Under the pieces are notes generated by a model. That model searched no databases, was not told the DNA's origin, and saw only the letters and a program-made list of their open reading frames with translations. Made by a program: the position numbers and the translations under genes. From Pseudomonadota bacterium (lineage in GTDB: Bacteria > Myxococcota_A > UBA796 > UBA9615): DNA of 64,000 bases. Positions 46,589-55,669 of this stretch are shown here, in pieces. Position 1 is the first letter of the stretch, and every line of letters begins with the position of its first letter. The DNA lies in the NCBI GenBank assembly GCA_024229515.1, contig JAAESI010000030.1, positions 1 to 64,000 of the forward strand, given 5' to 3'.

Positions 46589-48162
46589 CAGACCGCGAAC
46601 TCCGACAGCCACGAGGCCGAGTTGAGCTCCTCGCCGCAGGACCGGCGCACGACCTCGTCCCAGCGCAGCGAACGGCCGCTGGCGAACAGTTCCACGAGGA
46701 ACGCTCCGGGCTCGTCCGCGGCCTCCATCGCGGCGGTCAGCTGGGATGCCAGCAGCTCGCCCAGGAGGTAGTACTGGTAGTAGGCAGGGTAGCAGGCGAT
46801 GTGGACCTTGCTGGCCCAGTCGGGCTGGTCCCAGCCGTCCGGCCGCTGCAGGCCCTGCAGTTCGGTCACCAGGTCCCACCAGATGGCGTTCAGATCCGCC
46901 GTCGGATCGGCGTACATCGCCCGCTCGAACAGCGTCACGACCAGGCCCCATCGGGCGAAGGTGAGCTGGTCGATCCGCAGGTTTCGACCTGCTTCGGCGG
47001 CCCGGTCCTCGGGCACCTCAGCGATGTCGACCAGCCAGGACGGCTTCTTGGCCATCCGGCCGAACAGCATCGCCACCGCTTCGGTCACGAACGTGTGGGC
47101 CGCCTCCCGCAGGACGAACGGCAGGTCGGGATCGATCCTGGCGTTGTAGAGCGCATGGCCGAACTCGTGGAGCGTGGTCTCCATCCAGCGCGCCGACGCG
47201 TCCAGGTTGCACAGCACCCGCACGTCGCCGGGGTTGTCGATGCCGATGCAGAACGCGTGGGGGTACTTGGTGTCCCGCGGCATCATGTCCGACCGGTCCC
47301 AGAGCTCTGCGATCGGGAGCCCCAGGCCTCCGAAGTAGCTGTGGGCGAGCTTCTTGATTCGGGTCGGGTCGAACCAGGCATCCAGCGAGGTGCCGACGTC
47401 CGGGCGCGGGATCGACTGCAGGAAGCGGTCGCCGTAGTCCCACGGCATCAGCTCGTCGACCGCCTTGCCGCGCAAGGCCGCGTGCTCCTGGTCCAGCTCC
47501 GCCTTCACCGACGCCCACGGCGCCGCACTCCCGACCCGCAGCTCCTGCAGCAAGCCGTCGAGGTGGTCGGCTTCCATCTCCTCGTCGTCCAACGCCAGCG
47601 CGAACCAGTCCGCGAAGCCGAGCTCGCGCGCCTGCTCGTTCCGCAACTGGGCCAACTCGACGACCCGGTCCGACACGCGGACTCCGATCTCACGGGTCGC
47701 CTTCCAGGCGGCCTCGCGCTCGGCGTCGTCGCTCGACTTGACGAGGATGCGGTCCAGCTCGTTGTTGCTGACCCGCTCACCGTTCAACTCCGGGCGGAAG
47801 ATCGAGCAGGTCTCCTCGACCTTCAGCGAGTTGCGGATGACCGTCTTGCGCAGCGTTTCGCTGGCCTGGGAGCGTCGGTACTCCGGCCACAGCACGTCCA
47901 GCTGCCGGTCCACCGCGGCGTCCCCGGTCGGATCTGCGCGCCACCGCTGCAGCGCCGCACAGGCGCGCTCATCGGCGTGCAGATCGCTCAGCCACTCCTC
48001 GACCTCGGCGATCGTGTCCTGGGCTTCCGGCGTGCCGTTGCAGCTGAAGTCCCAGTAGGCCTCCCCGTGGCGGATGGTCTGCGGCCGGACCGCGGCGGCG
48101 TAGGCCTCCACGAAGGCAACAGGCCCGCCGTCGACGGGCAGGCGGGGGCGCGGCTCGGACAT
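46588..48162 (-). CDS. Zinc metallopeptidase, M2/M3-like
   Basis: This 524-residue protein has the HEXXH zinc motif HEFGH (332-336), followed by a glutamate in the segment REAAHTFVTEAVA about 25 residues later, as in M2 (ACE-like) and M3 gluzincins. The helical N-terminal region (ELNGERVSNNELDRIL, AARELGFADWFALAL-like) is typical of bacterial members. No signal peptide, so probably cytoplasmic. It overlaps the next HtrA-like gene by one base and a membrane protein gene at its end. Confidence 0.78.
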   Translation of the reverse strand: MSEPRPRLPVDGGPVAFVEAYAAAVRPQTIRHGEAYWDFSCNGTPEAQDTIAEVEEWLSDLHADERACAALQRWRADPTGDAAVDRQLDVLWPEYRRSQASETLRKTVIRNSLKVEETCSIFRPELNGERVSNNELDRILVKSSDDAEREAAWKATREIGVRVSDRVVELAQLRNEQARELGFADWFALALDDEEMEADHLDGLLQELRVGSAAPWASVKAELDQEHAALRGKAVDELMPWDYGDRFLQSIPRPDVGTSLDAWFDPTRIKKLAHSYFGGLGLPIAELWDRSDMMPRDTKYPHAFCIGIDNPGDVRVLCNLDASARWMETTLHEFGHALYNARIDPDLPFVLREAAHTFVTEAVAMLFGRMAKKPSWLVDIAEVPEDRAAEAGRNLRIDQLTFARWGLVVTLFERAMYADPTADLNAIWWDLVTELQGLQRPDGWDQPDWASKVHIACYPAYYQYYLLGELLASQLTAAMEAADEPGAFLVELFASGRSLRWDEVVRRSCGEELNSASWLSEFAV

Positions 48163-49625
48163 CAGGGGGCGTCCGTGCTCAGCTCATCCCAGTCGGGCTC
48201 GGCCACCAGGAATCGCGTCGTGCGGCCCCAGCGGACGAAGAACAGCACCTGGTCGGGCCTGGCCTCCTGCACGGCCGCCAGCGCCGCCTCGAAGGTGTCC
48301 AGGTCGGTGACATCGTGCTCGTCGATGCGCTGGATGATCAGCCCCTTGTAGAGCCCCGACAGACCGGCCCAACCGGCCCGGGTCACGGAATCGACGACGA
48401 CCCCGGGCGTGTCCGGGCCGAGCCGCTGGCCCAGCAGCGTGTCCAGCGTCAGTTGGCGCGCGGTCAGCTCGAAGGAGTCGTTGGTGCGCCGCTCAGCGTG
48501 CAGCTCGGATGTCGGCGTCGCCGCCAGCGTCATCGCCACGGTCTCCCGGGCGCCCCCGGCGGACTCGCGCACGAACTCGATGGTGGTGCCCGGGTCGTAG
48601 CCCCGGATCGTCCGCGAGAAGGTCGTCGAATCGGACGGCTGCAGCACCGCGATGCGCTCTCCTCCGACCTCGACGAGTACGTCCAGCGGCGCCAGCCCCG
48701 CGGCCTCGGCGGGCGAGCCCGGCACGATCCGCGTCACGACGATGCCGCCGCCCTCGGAGATCCCCAGGTGAGCAGCCAGGTCCTTCTCCAGCGGCTGGAA
48801 CATCACGCCCATCCACGCCTGCGCCTCCGGCTCCGGCTCCGACGCCGCCGCGCTCTCCTCGCGGGCCTGCGCCATCGCGGCGTCGAGCCAGTCGGCGAAG
48901 CGCTCGTAAGGCAGACCGACAGCGCCGGTCAGATCGGGCACCACCTGGCGGCCCCCCCAGGGGCTCATGGGCACGTTCGCGACCACCCCGACGACGTGCC
49001 CGCGACCGTTCCACAGCGGCGCGCCGAGGATGTTGGAGGAGGCCCCGCTGAGGCTCCAGACATTCTGCGGAACGTCCAGCAGGGCGTTGATGGCGACCGG
49101 GGAGTAGACCGGCTGGCGGCCGTAGTCCTGCGTGTAGAGCGTCATCGAGTGCAGGCCCTGGCCCACCTGGGCGTCGTAGCCCCGCTTGAAGCTCACCGCG
49201 GGCAGCTCCTCGCCGGCCTCCAGCGTCGTGATGCGGAGCAGGCCGAGGTTCAGGTCGTCGTCGAACGTGACCACCTCGGCCTCGTGCACGCGACCGTCGG
49301 AGAACCGCAACTCGAAGTTGCCCAGATCCGGCAGGCTCCCGCCGCTGAGCCGACCGCCGCTGCCCCGCTGGGGGAAGCGCACGCGCCCCGACACGAGCAC
49401 GAGCCCGTCCTCGGAGACGACGAAGCCGTCGGTCATGCCCCGGGTGCGCTGGACCTGGCCCCCGGCGACGAACTCCTGGCTGAACTGGATGGTCGCGATG
49501 GTCGGCTGCGCGAGCTCGTAGAACTCCGGCACCGACAGCGACTTCTTCTTCTTCTTCGCGAACGCCGAAGGCGCCATGAAGACAACGGCGAGCGCGATGA
49601 TGAGCGCGAGGTGGAGGCGGTTCAT
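48162..49625 (-). CDS. HtrA-like protein with degenerate catalytic triad
   Basis: This 487-residue exported protein has a signal peptide (1-23), a trypsin-like domain (about 30-260) and two PDZ-like domains (about 270-370 and 390-480). By alignment with the neighbouring active protease, catalytic His, Asp and Ser are replaced by Arg81 (VSGRVRF), Asn126 (DDLNLGLL) and Leu200 (SSNILGAPL). The fold appears kept, so it is probably a non-proteolytic binding or regulatory protein. It is coupled by ATGA to the active HtrA gene. Confidence 0.8.
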   Translation of the reverse strand: MNRLHLALIIALAVVFMAPSAFAKKKKKSLSVPEFYELAQPTIATIQFSQEFVAGGQVQRTRGMTDGFVVSEDGLVLVSGRVRFPQRGSGGRLSGGSLPDLGNFELRFSDGRVHEAEVVTFDDDLNLGLLRITTLEAGEELPAVSFKRGYDAQVGQGLHSMTLYTQDYGRQPVYSPVAINALLDVPQNVWSLSGASSNILGAPLWNGRGHVVGVVANVPMSPWGGRQVVPDLTGAVGLPYERFADWLDAAMAQAREESAAASEPEPEAQAWMGVMFQPLEKDLAAHLGISEGGGIVVTRIVPGSPAEAAGLAPLDVLVEVGGERIAVLQPSDSTTFSRTIRGYDPGTTIEFVRESAGGARETVAMTLAATPTSELHAERRTNDSFELTARQLTLDTLLGQRLGPDTPGVVVDSVTRAGWAGLSGLYKGLIIQRIDEHDVTDLDTFEAALAAVQEARPDQVLFFVRWGRTTRFLVAEPDWDELSTDAP

Positions 49626-51028
49626 CGCGGGCCTCCGATCGAGCCGTCCGCGGCCCCGGGCTTGACCAGCACCAGCCCCAACGTCTCGTAACGTCGGGTC
49701 TGCAGGAGGATGTTGCCCTCGCTCCCGACGTGCTTCTCGTACATCGCCTTGAAGCCGTCCAGGTCTGCGACGGACTCGCCCTCGATGGCCTCCAGGACGA
49801 GGCCCCGGTGAAGCTTGCCGGCGTGGGCGGGCCCGCCGATGCGCACGCCCTCGATGAGCACGCCCTCGCCGCTGACCAGCTCCATCTCGAACACCATCTG
49901 CTCGGTGATTCCCTTGACCGTGAAGCCCCACGCGGTGGCTTCGAAGCGATCGCCGCTGAGCCGGCCGACCGCCACGGTCGTCATCTCCAGCGACAGCTCC
50001 TCGGCCTCGCCGCGCCGCAGCGCTTTGACGGGCACGCCCTCGCCGATGGGGAGGTCCGCGAGCAGCTGGTACAGCGACGGCAACTCCTCGTCGAAACGCA
50101 CGACGCCGGACCAATCGCCCAGCTGGGTGAGGATGTCCCCGGCCTGCACGCCGGCCGCCGCGGCGGGACCGCCCGCTTCCACGTTGGCGACGAGCACCCC
50201 GGTCGGCTTCTCGAGGCCGAAGAGCCCCTCCCAGTCCTTGAGCGGCTGGAACTGCAGGCCCGCGTAGCTGCGGTTGACCTCGCCCCCATCGATGAGGTCG
50301 CGGACGACCGCCGAGGCGGTGTCGGCGGGGATGGCGAAGCCGATGTTGTCGGCGAACATGGCGCCGCGGGCGTTGACCCCGACGACCTTGCCGCCCAGGT
50401 CGATGAGCGGGCCGCCGGAGTTGCCCGGGTTGATCGCCGCGTCGGTCTGAATCCAGGTGTTGAACTCGCCGGTGCGCTCGCCCGTGGGCAGGGACATCCC
50501 CTCCGGCAGGTAGCGCTCGGTGTTGCTGACGATCCCGAACGTCATGGTCCGAGCCAGCGCCAGCGGCGAGCCCAGGGCCATCACGAACTGGCCGACCTGC
50601 AGGTCCGCCGACGTGCCGAACGCCAGCGGGTGCAGCCCGTACTCCGCCACCTTCTCGGCCGGAATGCGGATGACGGCGAGGTCGGTCAGCGGGTCTTCAC
50701 CCACCAGCTCCGCCTCGATCCGCTCCTTGTTCGAGAGCGTCACCATCAGGTGCTTGGCCTGCCCCGCGACGTGGTAGTTCGTCACGATGTGGCCGGCCGC
50801 GTCGACGAGGAAGCCGCTGCCCACAGATGCCTGCTTCTGGCGCTCCCCCCGCGTGTAGCTTTCCGTAATCGGCTGGATGTTCACGAGGGCAGAGAGCGCT
50901 TGCTCCTGGACGGCGAAGATCGCCTCCTGGAGGTCGCCCCGGCGCGCTTCGGCGGCGGGGGGCGGGAGCATCAATCCGGCGATGAATGTGGCACCCACGA
51001 GGAGTGCGAATAGGGGCCGTGTCGTCAT
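49622..51028 (-). CDS. HtrA/DegP-like serine protease
   Basis: This 468-residue periplasmic protease has a signal peptide (about 1-27), an intact triad His86 (TNYHVAG), Asp116 (LTDLAVI) and Ser204 (NPGNSGGPL), and two C-terminal PDZ domains. HtrA proteins degrade or refold misfolded envelope proteins. The start at 51028 (MTTRPLFALL) is preferred to 51052. The downstream gene encodes an inactive paralog, and the two probably form a mixed complex. Confidence 0.92.
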   Translation of the reverse strand: MTTRPLFALLVGATFIAGLMLPPPAAEARRGDLQEAIFAVQEQALSALVNIQPITESYTRGERQKQASVGSGFLVDAAGHIVTNYHVAGQAKHLMVTLSNKERIEAELVGEDPLTDLAVIRIPAEKVAEYGLHPLAFGTSADLQVGQFVMALGSPLALARTMTFGIVSNTERYLPEGMSLPTGERTGEFNTWIQTDAAINPGNSGGPLIDLGGKVVGVNARGAMFADNIGFAIPADTASAVVRDLIDGGEVNRSYAGLQFQPLKDWEGLFGLEKPTGVLVANVEAGGPAAAAGVQAGDILTQLGDWSGVVRFDEELPSLYQLLADLPIGEGVPVKALRRGEAEELSLEMTTVAVGRLSGDRFEATAWGFTVKGITEQMVFEMELVSGEGVLIEGVRIGGPAHAGKLHRGLVLEAIEGESVADLDGFKAMYEKHVGSEGNILLQTRRYETLGLVLVKPGAADGSIGGPR

Positions 51029-51045
51029 TGCGCCGAACAATGGCC

Positions 51046-51061
51046 CCCGCACCCGTGCGGG
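51046..51061. promoter_or_regulatory. Palindrome between divergent htrA-like and TPR genes
   Basis: CCCGCAC-CC-GTGCGGG is a perfect 7-base inverted repeat in the 74-base divergent spacer, 18 bases from the protease start. It may be an operator or a 5' UTR hairpin. The adjacent sequence TTATAAA precedes the plus-strand start. Confidence 0.35.
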
Positions 51062-51102
51062 TCAACACTGGCGATCTGCGTTCGATGCCTTATAAAGCCC
51101 GC

Positions 51103-51825
51103 ATGGCGAGGGGGTCTTGCCTGGCTTTGCTGTGCTTGTTAGCGCTGAGCGTCGGCACCCCTGTGCTCGCTGATGAAGCCGAGGAAGAAGGCGACTTCGA
51201 CCGCCTCGACCGGGCCGACGAGACCGTCCGCAAGGCCGTGGAAGCGGCCGACGCCGGGGACTGGGAAGAAGCCAAGCGGCTCGCCGAAGAGGTCATGTTC
51301 CTGGACGACAGCTACGCCACGGCGCCCGCCCGCATCGTGCTGGTGCGGGCGCTCGAGCGGGAAGAGGCCTACGACTCGGCCCTGTACGAACTGAAGCAGT
51401 ACTTCGGGCTTCCGTTGACCGACTCGGAGCGAGCCGAGGGCGAGCGGCTGCAGGCGCGGCTGGAGGCTCGCAAGGCCGGCACCTACCGACGCCCCCGCCG
51501 CCCGATGAGTCGCAACAACCGGATCGGCCTGGGCCTCGTGCTCGGCGGCGCGGTGCCCGCCATCGTCGGCGGATCGCTGCTCGCCAACGACATCCACTGG
51601 GCAGCCGTAGGCGTGCCGAGCGGGACCTGGGCGGCCATCGGCACCCCCGTCATGATCGTCGGCCTCGCCGTCGACATCATCGGCATCGTCGTGCTCGCTC
51701 GGTCGCGCGGCGGAAAGGCGCGGGTCGGCTCGCGGCCGTCCCTGGATCGGCCGAAGCCCGCCTTCCACTTCAGCGTCGCCCCCTCCCCCGAGGGCATGGC
51801 GGTCTCCGCGGGGCTGTCGTGGTGA
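51103..51825 (+). CDS. Exported TPR-like protein with two transmembrane segments
   Basis: This 240-residue protein has a signal peptide (MARGSCLALLCLLALSVG, cleaved near VLA-DE), a helical TPR-like region (about 30-125), a basic linker and two transmembrane segments (about 142-162 and 180-202; IGLGLVLGGAVPAIVGGSLL and IGTPVMIVGLAVDIIGIVVL). I recognise no family. It is coupled by GTGA to a MopE-like lipoprotein. Confidence 0.68.
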   Translation: MARGSCLALLCLLALSVGTPVLADEAEEEGDFDRLDRADETVRKAVEAADAGDWEEAKRLAEEVMFLDDSYATAPARIVLVRALEREEAYDSALYELKQYFGLPLTDSERAEGERLQARLEARKAGTYRRPRRPMSRNNRIGLGLVLGGAVPAIVGGSLLANDIHWAAVGVPSGTWAAIGTPVMIVGLAVDIIGIVVLARSRGGKARVGSRPSLDRPKPAFHFSVAPSPEGMAVSAGLSW

Positions 51826-52532
51826 ACCGCCTCCTGCTCCTGCTGCTCGCCCTCGGCCTCGCCGGCTGCCTGGCGCCGTGGCCGATCGGCCAGCCCGGGC
51901 CCGGGTTCCCGATCGACGACGACGACAACTCGGACGACGACGACAACTCGGACGACGACGACGACGCAACCGACGACGACGACGCGACCGACGACGACGA
52001 CGCAACCGACGACGACGACACGGTCTTCAACCCGAACGACCAGGACAACGACGGCTGGGACTTCAACCTGGACTGCGACGACAGCAACCCGGACGTGAAC
52101 CCGGACGCCACCGAGATCCCCTGCGACGGCCTCGACAACGACTGCGACACGAACATCCCGTGTCAGCCTTGCTCCCAGGGCACGCCGGTGGAGAGCGGCT
52201 CGGTGGGGGTCGGCTTCCACGAGTTCGTCGGTTCGCTCGGCATCGGCGACCAGATCTACGGCCAGAACGGCCTCTACCACTTCGACATCTACCGCTACGT
52301 CGCGGGCGCCTCGGGGATCTACACGTTCGACCTCGCCTCGACCGAGTTCAACGCCTACCTGGAGATGTACAACTCCGAGTGCGAGTGGGGCGGCGGCAAC
52401 GACGACGGCGGCGACGGCACCAACGCTCAGCTGGGGCTGTTCCTGTTCGAAGGCGATATCTTCCACATCGTCGCGACCAGCTCGAACGAGCTCGAAGCCG
52501 GCGGCTACGGAATGAGCCTCCTGGTCCTGTAG
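51822..52532 (+). CDS. Lipoprotein with Asp-rich tether and MopE-type metal-binding motif
   Basis: This 236-residue protein has lipobox LAGC (Cys16), a long tether of Asp/Asn/Thr repeats (DDDDNSDDDD and DDDDATDDDD), a MopE-type motif (DGWDFNLDCDDSNPDVNP followed by CDGLDNDCD) known as a putative calcium/copper-binding repeat, and a beta-rich C-terminal domain that looks like a pre-peptidase/jelly-roll domain. The start GTG overlaps the previous stop (GTGA). The triplet GAC repeats are coding. Confidence 0.8.
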   Translation: MNRLLLLLLALGLAGCLAPWPIGQPGPGFPIDDDDNSDDDDNSDDDDDATDDDDATDDDDATDDDDTVFNPNDQDNDGWDFNLDCDDSNPDVNPDATEIPCDGLDNDCDTNIPCQPCSQGTPVESGSVGVGFHEFVGSLGIGDQIYGQNGLYHFDIYRYVAGASGIYTFDLASTEFNAYLEMYNSECEWGGGNDDGGDGTNAQLGLFLFEGDIFHIVATSSNELEAGGYGMSLLVL

Positions 52533-52545
52533 GCCCGGGGCCTAC
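52529..52545. terminator. Hairpin containing both convergent stop codons
   Basis: GTAGGCC-CGG-GGCCTAC is a perfect 7-base-pair stem with a 3-base loop. It contains the TAG stop of each of the two converging genes. A bidirectional termination or transcript-end role is possible; no T-tract follows. Confidence 0.4.
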
Positions 52546-54725
52546 TCCGCGTCCAGCAGCGTCACCAACTCCTCGGTGATCGTCGCGAGCATCGACGGGT
52601 CGAAGCCGGTGTGGAAGCCGGACACGATGCCGTTGCGGTCGAGGATGAACGTCGCGGGGATGCCCACCACGCCGAAGGCATCGGCTGCGCCGGAGGCCGC
52701 CATACCCGGGTTGAGGGCGTCGGCGAACTTCCACCACCGCTGCACCGTGCCGATGTCGTCGTCCAGCGACATCGCCAGGAACACGACCTCCTCCTCGGAG
52801 AAGGCGCGGGCCAGCGAGTCCATCACCGGCAGCGCCTCGACGCAGGGGGCGCACCACGTGGCCCAGAAGTCGATGACGACGACCTGGCCGCGGAGCGACT
52901 CCTTGCTGAACTCGTTGCCGGTCAACGACTCGAAGGTGAAGTCCGGGGACGGCATGCCCATCAGGCGGTGCTCCGCCCGCGACGGAACCGTCGACTGATC
53001 GATGTTCGGAGCGCCGGGGCCGCCGATGTCGAGCATCGACTCCAGGTCGAACAGGTCGCCCGCGAGGCCCAGCTCTTCGCGCAGCTGATCGCGCGTCGCC
53101 TCCACCAGCGCCTCCAGGCCGCCGGGGACGACGTGGAGCTTCTCGTACAGGTGCGCCGCGAGCGCGCGGACCGCCTCTTCGTCCTCGGTCCCCAGCGCCA
53201 TGGCGCGAAGCAGGTGCGTGAAGGCCCCGCGGTCGTTGCCGACGGCGTACCGGGCGCGACCGAGGTGGCCCTGCACCGTGCCGTCCGACGTCAGCAGGCT
53301 GGCCATGTAGAGGTCGCGGACCGCCTCCTCGTGCCGGTCCAGCTGGTAGAGCACCCAGCCGCGGGTATCCACGTAGGCCCCGATGGACTCGGCGCGGTCG
53401 ATCTCGTAGTCGCTGAACGTGCCCCCGGGCTCCAGTGAGATGGGCTCGAAGGGCACGCCCAGGAGGAGCTCCAGGGCCTTGTCGATCGCTTCCAGCGCCT
53501 CGGGCAGGTCGACCTTGTCCATCGCCGACATGTAGGCCCACTCGTTCAGCACCGAGGCGTCCTCGGGCATCGCCACCATGGCGGCCCGCGCGGCCGCTCG
53601 CGAGGCATCGCGGTCCAGCACCTCGGGGTGGCGCAGGGCGAAGGCGAGGTCGCGGTAGTACAGCGAGCGGTACCGGGCGGGGTCCTCCTCGGTGATCTGG
53701 GCGCCCAGCTGCTGCAACGCGCGGACCCGGGCCCAGGCATCGCCGGTGGTCTGCTCCTTGATCTCGGTGACCTTCTCCAGCAGCTCGATCTCCTGCTCGG
53801 TCAGCTCACCGCCGGGCAGCGCCTCCAGGTACGGGTTGCGCCGCAGGGGCGGGCTCCACTCGGGATCCAGCTCAGCGAGCCGATTCCGCAGCCGCGTCGA
53901 GCCCCGCTTCTCCTCCAGGTAGTCGTAGAGCCACTCCAGGCTCTGGAGCACGACCGCGTCGTCGCTGAAGTCCTCTTCGACCTTCTCCAGGGCGATGGCG
54001 ATGCGGTCCTGATCCTCCGGGGAGGCGCCGGGCATGCCCGCCTTCTGCGGCATCAACATGGCGCAGGCCATCAGACGCCAGGGCGCCTCGTCGATCAGGT
54101 CGAGGCAGATCTCGACCGCCTCGTCCCACTTCTTCTCCGACGCCAGGAACGCCAACAGGTCGGCGCGCACGAGGTAGTTGGTGCGGGCGGCGTCCACCGA
54201 GGCGCGCAGGTTCTCCTCCACCGCCGGCCGATCGCCCTTGAGGTGGGCCAGATCGGCCGAGACCATGTGAGCGTCGGCCTTGAGGTCCTTGTTGCCCTGC
54301 GCGGCAGCAAGGCCACGCTCGATCTCGCGCACGACCTCCTCGCGGCGCATCGACGGGGTGACCACGGTCGCGGCCATCGTCGCGGAGGCGTGCAGCAGCT
54401 TGCGTCGGGAATCGTCCGGCGCCTGGGCCAGGTAGTGACGGTACTCGGCCTCGATCAGGCGGCCGTTGCGCCGGCTGAGAACGGCGAGCTCCTGGTAGAG
54501 GCGGTGCGCGGAGATCGAGTCCGGATGCGTGCGCACCAGCTCTTGCGCCGACTCCACCGCCTGGACGAGATCCCCCCGATCCCGCAGGTGCATGATCTCG
54601 ACCAGCTTGTAGTCGATGTCGGCCGCCAATCGGGCCTTCTTGCCGCGCGGCTTGGCGTCGGCCAAGGCCGGCACCAGGAGCAGGGCGGCCAGCAGCATCA
54701 ACGCTGCTCGGGTCACGTGGGGCAT
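52542..54725 (-). CDS. TPR-rich protein fused to a TlpA-like thioredoxin domain
   Basis: This 727-residue exported protein has a signal peptide (1-24), a long tetratricopeptide-like helical region (about 30-570) and a C-terminal TlpA/ResA thioredoxin domain with redox motif WCAPC (Cys625, Cys628) and the cis-Pro loop GIPATFILD. The thioredoxin part would reduce or transfer disulfides, for instance in cytochrome c maturation. The TPR part suggests that it binds a protein partner. Confidence 0.85.
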   Translation of the reverse strand: MPHVTRAALMLLAALLLVPALADAKPRGKKARLAADIDYKLVEIMHLRDRGDLVQAVESAQELVRTHPDSISAHRLYQELAVLSRRNGRLIEAEYRHYLAQAPDDSRRKLLHASATMAATVVTPSMRREEVVREIERGLAAAQGNKDLKADAHMVSADLAHLKGDRPAVEENLRASVDAARTNYLVRADLLAFLASEKKWDEAVEICLDLIDEAPWRLMACAMLMPQKAGMPGASPEDQDRIAIALEKVEEDFSDDAVVLQSLEWLYDYLEEKRGSTRLRNRLAELDPEWSPPLRRNPYLEALPGGELTEQEIELLEKVTEIKEQTTGDAWARVRALQQLGAQITEEDPARYRSLYYRDLAFALRHPEVLDRDASRAAARAAMVAMPEDASVLNEWAYMSAMDKVDLPEALEAIDKALELLLGVPFEPISLEPGGTFSDYEIDRAESIGAYVDTRGWVLYQLDRHEEAVRDLYMASLLTSDGTVQGHLGRARYAVGNDRGAFTHLLRAMALGTEDEEAVRALAAHLYEKLHVVPGGLEALVEATRDQLREELGLAGDLFDLESMLDIGGPGAPNIDQSTVPSRAEHRLMGMPSPDFTFESLTGNEFSKESLRGQVVVIDFWATWCAPCVEALPVMDSLARAFSEEEVVFLAMSLDDDIGTVQRWWKFADALNPGMAASGAADAFGVVGIPATFILDRNGIVSGFHTGFDPSMLATITEELVTLLDAE

Positions 54726-54753
54726 CTCATTCCTTCCATCCGGGTCTCGTAGT

Positions 54754-55647
54754 CTAGGTCCTGCCGGTCAGCCGATCGATGAAGTCCCCCACGGCGCCTT
54801 CGACGCCCTCGCGATCCACCTGCAGCGTACGCACGTGATCCGCGTCGGGGACGTGCAACGAGCTCCAGGCGTCGGACCGGCTCCGCAGGCTCCGGTACCA
54901 GACCCTCGACCACGCCGGCCGAATGACCTCGTCCCGACCGGCCGAGATCCACAGCAGCGGCGTCGACCGCAGCGCCGCGAGGCTCGACCAGAGCGCGCCC
55001 AGGTACCGAACCGGTTCGGTGCCGGGGATGATCCTCATCGCCAACACCGCACGGGTCAGCCGATTCCGGGACCCCACCGCGCCGAGCATGTTCCCCGAAA
55101 GCCCCCACGCGGCCGTGCCCATCTCCGGAGCGGGACCGCAGTCGGTGATGACGCCGGCCAGATCCGCGCGCCACGCCACCGACATCAACAGCGCCGCCGC
55201 GCCCTGGCTCTGGCCGAACGCAAGGATGCGGCCGGCCCCTCGACGGCGAACCTCGTCGCAGGCAGCCTCGGCATCGGCGGCGCGCTTCACGAACGAGCCG
55301 CGCCCCTCGGGCGACGGACCGGAGGCGGCGTGTCCGCGAGCATCGAAGGACAGCGTGGGAACCCCCAGCCGGTGGAACAGCTCGATCCACGGCAGCACGG
55401 TCGCCTTCTGGCCCCCGTAGTGGTGGTGCAGCACCGCCATCAGGTCCCCCCGATCGGGCGCGTCCTCGGCTGCCGGCACGAACCAGGCGGCCAGATCGAC
55501 GCCGTCGTGGGTGGTGATGGTGAGCTCCTCGTAGGGGAGCTTCATGCGTCGGCCGGGCGTGATCCGACGGGCCGTGCGCGAACGCTTCAGCGTCTTGCGA
55601 ATCGCGGCGCTGCCGTCGTCCCAGGAGGTCCCCAGCGGACCGACCAT
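54754..55647 (-). CDS. Alpha/beta hydrolase
   Basis: This 297-residue protein has a basic N-terminus (RKTLKRSRTARRI), EELTITTHDGVDLAAWF, the strand LMAVLHHHYGG with the oxyanion loop, the nucleophile elbow GQSQGA (Ser147), and the acid/His region SAGRDEVIRP...DADHVRTL. It resembles peptidase S9/DUF1100-like esterases. ATG 55545 is a possible later start, but the upstream 34 codons look coding and typical for the family. It follows the asparaginase gene by 22 bases. Confidence 0.75.
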   Translation of the reverse strand: MVGPLGTSWDDGSAAIRKTLKRSRTARRITPGRRMKLPYEELTITTHDGVDLAAWFVPAAEDAPDRGDLMAVLHHHYGGQKATVLPWIELFHRLGVPTLSFDARGHAASGPSPEGRGSFVKRAADAEAACDEVRRRGAGRILAFGQSQGAAALLMSVAWRADLAGVITDCGPAPEMGTAAWGLSGNMLGAVGSRNRLTRAVLAMRIIPGTEPVRYLGALWSSLAALRSTPLLWISAGRDEVIRPAWSRVWYRSLRSRSDAWSSLHVPDADHVRTLQVDREGVEGAVGDFIDRLTGRT

Positions 55648-55669
55648 CCAGGCGCGCGCGGCGATGGGA

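Noticed and set aside
51917-52022. GAC-rich short repeats that look like a tandem or CRISPR-like array
   Set aside because: They encode the Asp-rich tether of a lipoprotein in frame; there are no spacers.
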